From Pelagibacteraceae bacterium TMED259 (lineage in GTDB: Bacteria > Pseudomonadota > Alphaproteobacteria > HIMB59): a DNA stretch of 7,576 bases. The position numbers and the translations under genes were made by a program. This document shows positions 1-6,447 of the stretch, one piece after another. The stretch lies in the NCBI GenBank assembly GCA_002169365.1, contig NHLE01000023.1:1-7576 (forward strand), read 5' to 3'. The notes below the pieces were generated by a model, which ran no database searches, was not told the DNA's origin, and saw only the letters and a list, made by a program, of their open reading frames with translations. Positions within the stretch are counted from its first letter, which is position 1. The number at the start of each line of letters is the position of its first letter.

Positions 1-78
1 TATCAGAATATTTTATTTAAAAAAATTAATAGAAAATTAATAAAAGAAGTATCAAAATTTATTGAAGATACTCTTTAA
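1..78 (+). CDS. C-terminal end of an unidentified protein (5' truncated by window edge)
   Basis: Reading from base 1 in frame 1, an open frame of 25 codons runs to a TAA at 76-78. The encoded tail is rich in Lys, Ile and Glu and looks like an amphipathic C-terminal helix (it ends KFIEDTL), which is ordinary for a real protein end. If real, the gene starts left of the window and converges on thiQ, overlapping its stop by 20 bp, the same tight tail-to-tail arrangement seen at 7202-7233. The piece is too short to identify a family. In such AT-rich DNA an open stretch of this length could also occur by chance, so this is a tentative call. Confidence 0.4.
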   Translation, partial: YQNILFKKINRKLIKEVSKFIEDTL

Positions 79-751
79 AATATTTATTCTTTAGAAGCTG
101 GTTATAAGACAAAATCTTATTTTCAACAATTTTACCTTTATTAATGAATAAAAATTTATCTGTTACAGTTTTTAACTCCTCGATTAAATGACTACTGATT
201 AGAGTCATGATTTGATTAGTTAAAGACATATTTTTAACATCTTCATATAATGTTTTTCTTAAACCTGGGTCTAGGGAATTAAAAGGCTCATCCAGAAGCA
301 ATATTGACTTTTTCCTTAATAGGCATCTAGCTATTGAAACTCTTTGCTGCTCTCCACCAGAAAGGTCACTAACTTTTTTTTGTAAATCAATATTTAGAGA
401 AACTTTTTTCATAATATCTTTAACTATTTTAAAATTGTTTTGAGTTTGCTTCATATCAGGATCAATACCCAAAATAATATTTTCAAAAATACTTAAATGA
501 TTAAAATTATTGTGATCCTGAAATAAAATAGAAATATTTCTTTCAGGGGGCTTCAAAAATGTAATATCATTTTTGTTAAAAAATATAGATCCTTCATTAG
601 GGTTTAAAAATCCAGCTAATAAATTAAATAAAGTAGACTTACCCGATCCACTCTTTCCTAATACTCCAACTATATCGGTGCTATTTAGATCAAAGTTGAA
701 TTCAAAAGAAGTACTTTCAAATCTATATTTAAGTTTTTTAACTTTTATCAT
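59..751 (-). CDS. thiQ: Thiamine ABC transporter ATP-binding protein ThiQ
   Basis: This 230-residue cytoplasmic ATPase should power thiamine/TPP import by the ThiBPQ ABC transporter. All nucleotide-binding motifs are visible: Walker A GKSGSGKST (32-40), Q-loop glutamine in FQD (Q78), signature LSGGEQQR (130-137), Walker B ILLLDE (150-155), D-loop NSLD (158-161) and the switch histidine H188. The stretch FQDHNNFNHLSIFENI (77-92) resembles the FQENNLFSHLTV-type segment I recall for ThiQ. The length matches family members, which lack the long C-terminal regulatory domain of MalK-type ATPases. The ATG at 751 lies inside the 3' end of thiP (14-nt overlap) and has no clear Shine-Dalgarno, so it is probably translated by coupling to thiP. 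The sequence alone says generic importer ATPase; the thiB-thiP context makes it ThiQ. Confidence 0.93.
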   Translation of the reverse strand: MIKVKKLKYRFESTSFEFNFDLNSTDIVGVLGKSGSGKSTLFNLLAGFLNPNEGSIFFNKNDITFLKPPERNISILFQDHNNFNHLSIFENIILGIDPDMKQTQNNFKIVKDIMKKVSLNIDLQKKVSDLSGGEQQRVSIARCLLRKKSILLLDEPFNSLDPGLRKTLYEDVKNMSLTNQIMTLISSHLIEELKTVTDKFLFINKGKIVENKILSYNQLLKNKYFKEYLQ

Positions 752-2312
752 TTTGGTGCAGTAATTTTATAGATAAATACATAATTAACATAATAAACAC
801 TATAAATAAGGATAAGATGAAAAAGGCATCATCGTATCTATAGCTACTATAAAGTTGTGAGATAAATAAAGGAATAGTTTTAAAAGTGCTGTTATTAAAA
901 ACTGTTACTGATGTTAAATCACCCAAACTTAATACAAAAACAGTCGTACTCACCAATATGAATTCAGATTTGATTTTAGGTAAATCAATCCTGATTAATC
1001 TTGTTAAAGATGTGATATTGAAAAGAGTTATATTTTTGTATTCATGATTATGATTTTCAATAAATTTTCCTGATAGAAAAATAAACATTATGGGTGTTAT
1101 GAAAAGACTATTAACAATAGCTACAATCCAAATACTTTCAAAAATAAAATCTAGCTTGAAATTAAGATAAAAAATCATAGCTGATAAAGAAAGTGATGGA
1201 ATGAAAAGTAACATCGAAATAGAAAGAAAAATAAATTTATGAAAGGATGAATTTTTATCTAAAAAGAATCGATAAACATAAAGTGAGGATAGGGTTAGAA
1301 AGACAGAAATGAGTAAAGATAAAATTGAAACCAAAAGACTACTTATTAAACTATTTAAAAAACTAATAGAGAATAGTAATTGAATGTTAAATGACATAAT
1401 ACCTTTAATGATAACTAGGAAAGGAATACAAAAATAAATAATTATTGACCAAAAAATTATGTTAATGGGCAAAATTTTATCTAAGTTTTTGTATGATTTT
1501 TTAAATGTATTAAAGGTATTAAAAGTAGTCGTTTTACCAATTACAGAAATTGATATTAATAGGATTATAATTAGCTGAGTTAAACCTAAAATAATTGCCA
1601 TTTTCAAATCAGCATCTATTACTATAGATTGATAAATAGCTAACTCTATAGTCGTGAGATTAGGAGAACCTGATAAGATATAAACTATGGTAAAATTGCC
1701 AATACAAAAAATAAAAGTCAAAATTAAGACTGAAGAATATCCAGAAAATATAAATTTTTTTAGCTGAAGTCTTATTGACTTCAAAAAAGGTATGCCGTTT
1801 GATTGCAAAACCCTTATATAGTTTTCAGGAATATTTGTTAATTTTCTAAAAAAAAAATTAGCATTTAGGGCTATGTTAAAATATGAGGTTACATAAAGAA
1901 TACCCTTTAAAGAAAAAATTTTCATATCATAATCAATAGATAACCAATGAAAAACAATAGAGAGGATCCCGTTAGAGCTATAAAAAAAGATAGATCCAAA
2001 AGAAACAAAAATAACAGGCAAAATGAAACAAAAATTTAAGAATGAAGATATAAACTTAGGATCTTTGTTTGAAAAATAAAAAATTAAACTAAAAAGGAAA
2101 CCCAATATTGATGATATGAAACATGCCAAAAAAGCCTGAAAAAATGTAAATTTTATTGTTCCAAAATATGATAAAAAATTAAAGTCTTTAAAATCATTGA
2201 TATTAGTAAAAACAAAAAAAGAAGAAGCAAGTAATATAAGTATAAAAGCTAAGTAAATTAAATAAGGGAGCCCTAATAAGCCGACCCCCCTACCAAAAAT
2301 AATTTTATTCAA
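738..2312 (-). CDS. thiP: Thiamine ABC transporter permease ThiP (fused two-domain)
   Basis: This 524-residue inner-membrane protein is dominated by Phe, Ile, Leu and Ser helices, with about twelve membrane segments in two homologous halves, as in the fused ThiP permeases (about 530 residues). The first half has the ATPase-docking loop around 163-185 (NGIPFLKSIRLQL) and then TTIELAIYQ (220-228), a string I recall from E. coli ThiP. The second half has its docking loop around 426-448 (LFNITSLTRLIRIDLPK) and then LSLGDLTSV (461-469) and the SSYRYDDA segment (489-496), also like the ThiP C-terminus. The start appears to be TTG at 2312. An in-frame TAG lies eight codons upstream with no ATG or GTG between, and no ATG follows for at least 50 codons. 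The TTG overlaps the last codons of thiB by 8 nt, and a GGGA lies about 10 nt before it. It forms the channel for thiamine delivered by ThiB. Confidence 0.92.
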   Translation of the reverse strand: MNKIIFGRGVGLLGLPYLIYLAFILILLASSFFVFTNINDFKDFNFLSYFGTIKFTFFQAFLACFISSILGFLFSLIFYFSNKDPKFISSFLNFCFILPVIFVSFGSIFFYSSNGILSIVFHWLSIDYDMKIFSLKGILYVTSYFNIALNANFFFRKLTNIPENYIRVLQSNGIPFLKSIRLQLKKFIFSGYSSVLILTFIFCIGNFTIVYILSGSPNLTTIELAIYQSIVIDADLKMAIILGLTQLIIILLISISVIGKTTTFNTFNTFKKSYKNLDKILPINIIFWSIIIYFCIPFLVIIKGIMSFNIQLLFSISFLNSLISSLLVSILSLLISVFLTLSSLYVYRFFLDKNSSFHKFIFLSISMLLFIPSLSLSAMIFYLNFKLDFIFESIWIVAIVNSLFITPIMFIFLSGKFIENHNHEYKNITLFNITSLTRLIRIDLPKIKSEFILVSTTVFVLSLGDLTSVTVFNNSTFKTIPLFISQLYSSYRYDDAFFILSLFIVFIMLIMYLSIKLLHQNDKS

Positions 2313-3279
2313 TAATAGATTTTTCCCAACTTGCTATCCAAGAGTCTTTTTCCTCACTTGAAGGAAAAACCTGGTCCAGAGAGACTGGCAATGGTGCAGC
2401 ATCATAAAATTCTTTTTGAGATTCTTTTAAGTTTAAGACTGGGTACATCCAATTTCCCTGAGGAATATGCTGTTGAAATCCATTCGTTAAAGAAAACTCA
2501 AGAAAAGATCTAGCTAAATCTAAATTCGAAGCATTATTTAAAATACCCATGACCTCTATTTGACTAGCATGGCCTTCTTTAAATTTTAAAGACTTATATT
2601 GTGTGCTGCCTTCCACTAAAGAATGGTAGGCTGGTGAAGTAGTATAGCTTAGGACTAAATCTGATTCACCCTCTAAAAAAAGCCCATATCCATCAGACCA
2701 ACTCTTAGAGGTAATGACTATTTGATCTTGAATTTCACTCCAAAAATTAGATGCCTCATCTTTATAAATTTGATTAATCCATTTTGCCAAACCAAGACCA
2801 GGAGTAGAATACCTTGGGTCCATAATGATAATAGAAATTTCATCTCTTTCAGCTAATTCTTTAAAAGAGATAGGTGGCTGATTTAATTTATCACTATCAT
2901 AGATAAAACTAAAATATCCATAATCAAAGGGAGTGAAATATTCATCTTTCCAGCCTATATCTAAACCATCAGTTTGAACTGAATGCTTAATAAATAAATT
3001 ATTTTTTTTTGCTTCATCTACTAAAGAGTCATCTAGACCCAATAGAATATCATAGCCCTCTTTATTATTAGTTAATTTCACTCTTGATAGAAGCGCCCCC
3101 GAAGAGTCTGCTGTATTCCATATAAGATCACAGTTACAAGAAGACTCAAATTCTTTTTCAATATTTGGACCAGGGCCCCAGTCTGAATTGAAAGAACCAT
3201 AAGTAAAAATCTTAAGCTCATCTTTAGCCAATACACTAAAAGGCAATAGCAGTGTTATAATCAATATTTTAAAGTTCAT
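2305..3279 (-). CDS. thiB: Periplasmic thiamine-binding protein ThiB (TbpA)
   Basis: This 324-residue solute-binding protein captures thiamine and its phosphates in the periplasm for ThiPQ. Residues 1-18 are a signal peptide (short basic N-terminus, hydrophobic core, VLA cleavage before KDELK). The mature part matches what I recall of E. coli TbpA: TYGSFNSDWGPGP (26-38), the CNC pair, PFDYGYFSFIYD, DPRYSTPGLGL, YGLFLEGESDLVLSYTTSPAYH and GNWMYPV. Y27 and W34 fall on the same numbers as aromatic residues that, from memory, help form the thiamine site in TbpA. I chose the ATG at 3279 because AAAGGA sits 6-7 nt upstream and it begins the signal peptide directly. An in-frame ATG at 3294 and TTG at 3300 would add residues but lack a clear ribosome site. 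It is the first gene of the thiBPQ operon behind a TPP riboswitch. Confidence 0.95.
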   Translation of the reverse strand: MNFKILIITLLLPFSVLAKDELKIFTYGSFNSDWGPGPNIEKEFESSCNCDLIWNTADSSGALLSRVKLTNNKEGYDILLGLDDSLVDEAKKNNLFIKHSVQTDGLDIGWKDEYFTPFDYGYFSFIYDSDKLNQPPISFKELAERDEISIIIMDPRYSTPGLGLAKWINQIYKDEASNFWSEIQDQIVITSKSWSDGYGLFLEGESDLVLSYTTSPAYHSLVEGSTQYKSLKFKEGHASQIEVMGILNNASNLDLARSFLEFSLTNGFQQHIPQGNWMYPVLNLKESQKEFYDAAPLPVSLDQVFPSSEEKDSWIASWEKSIIE

Positions 3280-3300
3280 CGTTAATCCTTTCATTAACAA
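3279..3300 (-). promoter_or_regulatory. Hairpin holding the thiB ribosome-binding site in its loop
   Basis: Immediately before the thiB ATG, the minus strand carries the perfect inverted repeat GTTAAT-GAAAGG-ATTAAC (3298 to 3281). A further U-G and U-A pair would reach the A of the start codon. The six-base loop contains most of the Shine-Dalgarno (AAAGG), and the final A of AAAGGA is in the stem. It has no U-run, so it is not an intrinsic terminator. It probably belongs to the expression platform of the upstream TPP riboswitch or tunes thiB initiation. The repeat is seen; its role is inferred. Confidence 0.5.
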
Positions 3301-3325
3301 AGAACCAAGATTGCTGTGGTAGGTG

Positions 3326-3407
3326 TAACTTCCTACGCCGGCATTATCCGGTTCAGGTTCTAGGGTTAAGGAAATTCCTTTCTCAGCTCAATAGAGCACC
3401 CCTGTTA
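3326..3407 (-). promoter_or_regulatory. TPP riboswitch (THI element) controlling thiBPQ
   Basis: The minus strand carries the canonical thiamine-diphosphate aptamer. P1 pairs UAAC (3407-3404) with GUUA (3329-3326). P2 pairs AGGG with CCCU. P3 is GCUC-UAUU-GAGC and is followed by the invariant CUGAGA (3387 to 3382). An optional P3a hairpin, AAGGA-AUU-UCCUU, occupies 3380-3368. The pyrophosphate-binding arm is ACCUGAA, then CCGG-AUAAUG-CCGG (P5), then CGUAGGAAGU. These are the conserved signatures of the family (CUGAGA for the pyrimidine pocket, GGAUAAUGCC in the other arm). It lies 46 nt before the thiB ATG. Without a terminator in that gap, translational control by hiding the ribosome site is the likely mode: bound TPP should lower ThiBPQ production. 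Confidence 0.96.
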
Positions 3408-3416
3408 GATTAAAAA

Positions 3417-3444
3417 ATATTAGCAGTATGATATCAAAAATCAA
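3417..3444 (-). promoter_or_regulatory. Candidate promoter for the thi operon
   Basis: On the minus strand, TTGATT (3444-3439) is separated by 16 nt from TAATAT (3422-3417). This would start transcription around 3410, just ahead of the first P1 strand of the riboswitch, which suits an intact aptamer. A better-scoring pair nearby, TTGATA (3437-3432) with TTTAAT (3414-3409) and a 17-nt spacer, would start inside P1 and so is less likely. A perfect TATAAT at 3449-3444 has no good -35 partner. The region is so AT-rich that chance matches are expected. Confidence 0.33.
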
Positions 3445-3488
3445 TTATATAAATATTTACATAAAATATTATTTCTCTATTTTAGCTA

Positions 3489-4982
3489 ATGATGAAAATT
3501 ATTAGCAATTTTGTTGATGGGAAACTCACTAAGGAAAACCCGTCTAATTTTATACCTTTATTTAAACCAACCACAGGTGAAGAGTATGCCCATGTCCCCA
3601 TTACCACAAAAGAAGAATTCAATATCATAATCGATAAAATGAAAATCGCTCAATCATCTTGGGCAGACACAGCGGTTACAAAAAGAAGCAATATACTTTT
3701 TAAATTTAAATCTCTTATTGAAAAAGATTTTGATGGCATTGCTAAAATAATATCTGAGGAACATGGAAAAGTTTTTTCTGATGCAAAAGGATCTCTCCAA
3801 CGTGGTTTAGAGGTGGTTGATTTTGCATGTGGCATACCTCATTTATTAAAGGGCAATCACTCAATTAATGTGGGCACCAATGTTGACTCATTTGATGTAA
3901 GGCAGCCTTTAGGTATATGCGCTGGCGTTACTCCATTTAACTTTCCAGCAATGGTTCCAATGTGGATGTTCCCTCTTTCAATAGCTTGTGGGAATGCATT
4001 TATGTTAAAACCATCAGAAAAAGTACCTCAGTGTTCATTACGTCTTGCAGAACTCTTAACTGAAGCTGGTCTTCCTGAAAATGTATTGACCTTAGTCAAT
4101 GGTGATAAAAGTGTAGTTGATTTAATACTTCAAAGCCCTGACATATCATCTATTAGCTTTGTAGGTTCAACACCCGTAGCAAAATATATTTATACCGAAT
4201 GTGCAAAATACAATAAACGTGTTCAAGCACTTGGGGGAGCAAAAAATCATATGTTAATTATGGAAGATGCAAATCTTGAAGACGCAGTAAATGGCTTAAT
4301 TGGAGCTGCATTTGGATCAGCTGGTGAAAGATGCATGGCTACATCGGTTGCTATTCCAATTGGAAAAATTCAAAAACCCTTTATGGATCTACTAAAAGAA
4401 AAAGCATCCTTAATTAAAGTAGGAGAATCTCTAGACCCACAAAGTGAGATGGGCCCCCTAATCACAAAAGAGCATAAACAAAAAGTTCTTTCATATATCG
4501 ATAAGGGTATTAAAGAAGGTGCAGATCTTGAAATGGATGGCAGAAATATCTCCTTACAAGGATTTGAAAATGGTAATTTTGTTGGGCCAACTATTTTTAA
4601 CAATGTCAAAACAGATATGACTATTTATCAAGAAGAAATCTTTGGACCTGTATTATCAGTATTGAATATGGATAATTTTGATCAGGCAATGGAAGCTATA
4701 AACAAACATGAATTTGGTAACGGAACATCCATTTATACATCAAATGGGACCCTTGCTAGAAATTTTATGAAAAACGTTCAAATTGGAATGGTTGGTATCA
4801 ATATACCCATTCCTGTCCCAATGGCTTTTTATAGTTTTGGTGGGTGGAAGGGATCAATTTTTGGTGGCCATGGGATGCATGGCGAAGAAGGTGTTAATTT
4901 TTTCACCAAAAGAAAAACTATTACCTCTAGGTGGCCAGAAGAAGTTGCTAGTGCATCATTGAATATGCCAACAATGAAATAA
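3489..4982 (+). CDS. mmsA: CoA-acylating methylmalonate-semialdehyde dehydrogenase
   Basis: This 497-residue cytosolic aldehyde dehydrogenase oxidises (methyl)malonate semialdehyde with NAD+ and CoA to propionyl-CoA or acetyl-CoA plus CO2, in valine, beta-alanine and inositol breakdown. The whole ALDH fold is present: PFNFP (149-153), KPSEKVP (174-180), FVGST (224-228), catalytic C282 in GSAGERCMA, and EEIFGPV (382-388). Three features place it in the MMSDH branch: ALGGAKNHM (247-255), which lacks the general-base Glu of hydrolytic ALDHs; R105 and R281 at positions I recall as carboxylate-binding arginines; and the C-terminal FFTKRKTITSRWP. Length is typical. Two ATGs are tandem (3489 and 3492), neither with a Shine-Dalgarno. 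AT boxes such as TATTAT at 3467-3472 could be a -10, giving a very short leader. It stands alone, divergent from the thi operon, so the physiological substrate is not shown by context. Confidence 0.93.
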   Translation: MMKIISNFVDGKLTKENPSNFIPLFKPTTGEEYAHVPITTKEEFNIIIDKMKIAQSSWADTAVTKRSNILFKFKSLIEKDFDGIAKIISEEHGKVFSDAKGSLQRGLEVVDFACGIPHLLKGNHSINVGTNVDSFDVRQPLGICAGVTPFNFPAMVPMWMFPLSIACGNAFMLKPSEKVPQCSLRLAELLTEAGLPENVLTLVNGDKSVVDLILQSPDISSISFVGSTPVAKYIYTECAKYNKRVQALGGAKNHMLIMEDANLEDAVNGLIGAAFGSAGERCMATSVAIPIGKIQKPFMDLLKEKASLIKVGESLDPQSEMGPLITKEHKQKVLSYIDKGIKEGADLEMDGRNISLQGFENGNFVGPTIFNNVKTDMTIYQEEIFGPVLSVLNMDNFDQAMEAINKHEFGNGTSIYTSNGTLARNFMKNVQIGMVGINIPIPVPMAFYSFGGWKGSIFGGHGMHGEEGVNFFTKRKTITSRWPEEVASASLNMPTMK

Positions 4983-4985
4983 TTT

Positions 4986-5017
4986 AATTTTTGATAGACC
5001 TTTTGGTCATTAAAATT
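4986..5017. terminator. Weak stem-loop between the convergent mmsA and gloA ends
   Basis: The 33-bp gap between the two stop codons contains GACC-TTTT-GGTC (4997-5008), flanked by AATTTT (4986-4991) and AAAATT (5012-5017), which can also pair around an asymmetric internal loop. Being symmetrical, it could end transcripts from both directions. The GC stem is only 4 bp and no strong U-run follows on either strand, so it is a poor intrinsic terminator. Position is the main argument. Confidence 0.3.
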
Positions 5018-5456
5018 ACCAAGAACCTGAGTTTTCCATACTCAACCATGGCTCCTTAAGCTCAAGACTCTCTCCTTTTTGAAGTAATTCAATAGAAATT
5101 CCATCAGGGGATTTTACAAAGGCCATATGTCCATCTCTCGGTGGCCTATTAATAATTACGCCATTATCCAAAAGTTTTTGACATGTTTCGTATATGTTTT
5201 GAACTCTGAAAGCTAGGTGACCAAAGTTTCTACCACCAGTATATTCTTCTTGATCCCAATTGTAAGTTAACTCTAAAAGAGGTTTTTTATATTCATCAGC
5301 CAATTTTTTATCTTCTGGGGCACATAAAAAAATTAGAGTAAATCTTCCTTTTTCATAATCTTTTCTGGAATACTCAATAAGACCAAGTTTTTGACAATAA
5401 AAATTAATTGAATTATCAATATCGCTAATTCTAACCATAGTATGTAAAAATTCCAT
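5016..5456 (-). CDS. gloA: Lactoylglutathione lyase (glyoxalase I)
   Basis: This 146-residue cytosolic metalloenzyme converts the methylglyoxal-glutathione hemithioacetal to S-lactoylglutathione, the first step of methylglyoxal detoxification. It opens with MEFLHTMVRISDIDNSINFY, close to the E. coli GloA start as I recall it. The four expected metal ligands of the two beta-alpha-beta-beta-beta repeats are all in place: H5, E62 (in LLELTYNW), H80 (in FGHLAF) and E123 (in SPDGISIELLQ). The C-terminal tail EPWLSMENSGSW (135-146) resembles alphaproteobacterial members. I chose the ATG at 5456 over an in-frame TTG at 5471, which would add five residues (MIFRI), because H5 then falls at the family position. 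The ribosome site is weak. Its stop faces that of mmsA 33 bp away, and the permease gene lies behind it on the same strand. No partner hydrolase (gloB) is in the window. Confidence 0.93.
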   Translation of the reverse strand: MEFLHTMVRISDIDNSINFYCQKLGLIEYSRKDYEKGRFTLIFLCAPEDKKLADEYKKPLLELTYNWDQEEYTGGRNFGHLAFRVQNIYETCQKLLDNGVIINRPPRDGHMAFVKSPDGISIELLQKGESLELKEPWLSMENSGSW

Positions 5457-5507
5457 AATTCTAAATATCAAAAATTATGATTTATGTCTAATTACTTCTG
5501 TGTAAAG

Positions 5508-5513
5508 ATTATA
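5508..5513 (-). promoter_or_regulatory. Candidate -10 box for gloA
   Basis: A perfect TATAAT on the minus strand lies in the 90-bp gap between the permease and gloA, about 50 nt before the gloA ATG. It would give a leader of roughly 45 nt. No recognisable -35 is found at 16-18 nt spacing, and gloA could instead be read through from the permease gene. The rest of this gap shows no RNA motif or strong hairpin. Confidence 0.3.
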
Positions 5514-5546
5514 TAAAATTAACAATTAAACATATTCGAAAAAATA

Positions 5547-6419
5547 TTAAAATTGTTTATTAACTCCCAACACAACTTGTTTTTGAAGCACTCTTTCTCG
5601 ATAAAAAATATAGCCAACACTTACTATTATTATTGAACCACCAATTAATACATTAATGGATATCAACTCTGCAAAAAAAATATAACCAAGGAAAAACGAC
5701 CATATAACTGATGAAAAATCTAAGGGCGCCAGCAAAGAAGCATCGGCCAATTGAAAAGACTTAGTAAGACATATTTGGGCAATAAAACCTAATATTCCTG
5801 AAGCGATCATCAAACTTAAGTCAAAGTTATTTGGCCATATCCAACTTTCATTATAAAAAAATAAACTGATCAATGTACACAAGGTTGTAAATACCCAAAC
5901 TGAGAGAATATTATTATTAGTTAATAGTATTTTCTTTAGAACAATAACCGCCATAGATAAAAATAAACTAGCAATTAAAGGGAGTATGGAGTAATTAGAA
6001 AATATAGCAGTCGTGGGTTTTAGAATTACTATAACTCCAATAAAGCCAAATATAATTGCAATTATACGCCTATGGCCAATTTTTTCTCCTAAAAAAAAAA
6101 TTGATAAAATTGAAATAAAAAAAACAGATGAATAGCTAATAGTTTGCATTTCTACTAAAGGAACATAACGAAGAGAAATGAAGAATAGACTCATAGCTGT
6201 AATTCCTATGAAGGCCCTCATAATATGGAGTTTAAAATTATTAATAGAGCGAAAATTAAGTTTTAAAAAATAAATAAAAAAAATTAAAGGTAATAAGGCG
6301 AAAAAGTTTCTAAAAAAAACTACTTGAAATAAAGGTAAATGATCTCCCGTAGCCTTTATACAAACACTCATTAAGACAAAAAATAAAACTGAGAGGGATT
6401 TATAGATAAATGCTGACAT
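5547..6419 (-). CDS. EamA/DMT-superfamily inner-membrane transporter
   Basis: This 290-residue protein is almost entirely hydrophobic helices, about ten membrane segments in two repeats (about 4-134 and 145-273), as expected of drug/metabolite transporters with two EamA domains. Visible family features are FQVVFFRNFFALLPL (31-45) after the first helix, the PLVEMQTISYSSVFFISILSIFFLGEKI segment (87-114) ending repeat 1, and its counterpart ASLLAPLDFSSVIWSFFLGYIFFAE (227-251) in repeat 2. Members export or import small metabolites such as amino acids, and related alphaproteobacterial proteins include S-adenosylmethionine carriers. The sequence alone does not show the substrate. The ATG at 6419 is preceded by only 28 bp before the divergent amidotransferase gene. 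A 10-base A tract (6091-6100 on the plus strand) lies inside the coding region. It may share a transcript with gloA downstream. Confidence 0.88.
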   Translation of the reverse strand: MSAFIYKSLSVLFFVLMSVCIKATGDHLPLFQVVFFRNFFALLPLIFFIYFLKLNFRSINNFKLHIMRAFIGITAMSLFFISLRYVPLVEMQTISYSSVFFISILSIFFLGEKIGHRRIIAIIFGFIGVIVILKPTTAIFSNYSILPLIASLFLSMAVIVLKKILLTNNNILSVWVFTTLCTLISLFFYNESWIWPNNFDLSLMIASGILGFIAQICLTKSFQLADASLLAPLDFSSVIWSFFLGYIFFAELISINVLIGGSIIIVSVGYIFYRERVLQKQVVLGVNKQF

Positions 6420-6441
6420 TTAGATAAAGTAACTATATTAA
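6413..6441. promoter_or_regulatory. Compressed divergent promoter region
   Basis: Only 28 bp (6420-6447) separate the start codons of the permease and the amidotransferase. On the plus strand, CTGACA (6413-6418, inside the permease gene) is 17 nt from TATTAA (6436-6441), which would start transcription at or just before the ATG at 6448. On the minus strand TATAGT (6437-6432) could be a -10 giving a leader of about five bases. Both are inferred from consensus only. Confidence 0.3.
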
Positions 6442-6447
6442 ATATGC

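Noticed and set aside
573..764. Open frame of 63 codons on the plus strand across thiQ and the end of thiP
   Set aside because: Antisense to well-supported motifs of thiQ, with no family resemblance and no ribosome site; a chance frame.
2331..2513. Open frame of 60 codons on the plus strand within thiB
   Set aside because: Lies opposite the conserved C-terminal part of ThiB and has no recognisable features.
3326..3407. Possible intrinsic terminator within or after the riboswitch
   Set aside because: No GC stem followed by a U-run occurs between the aptamer and thiB, so transcription termination is not supported.
3447..3472. AATATT repeats in the mmsA/thi intergenic region considered as an operator
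   Set aside because: Each copy is self-complementary, and the DNA there is nearly all A and T, so such repeats are expected by chance.
3650..3835. Open frame of 61 codons on the minus strand within mmsA
   Set aside because: Antisense shadow of the conserved aldehyde dehydrogenase N-terminal region.
4242..4256. Loss of the general-base glutamate in MmsA (ALGG instead of ELGG) considered as a defect
   Set aside because: CoA-acylating dehydrogenases of this branch normally lack that residue because CoA, not water, releases the acyl group; the catalytic Cys is intact.
4370..4609. Open frame of 79 codons on the minus strand within mmsA
   Set aside because: Antisense shadow of the aldehyde dehydrogenase; its own sequence resembles no family.
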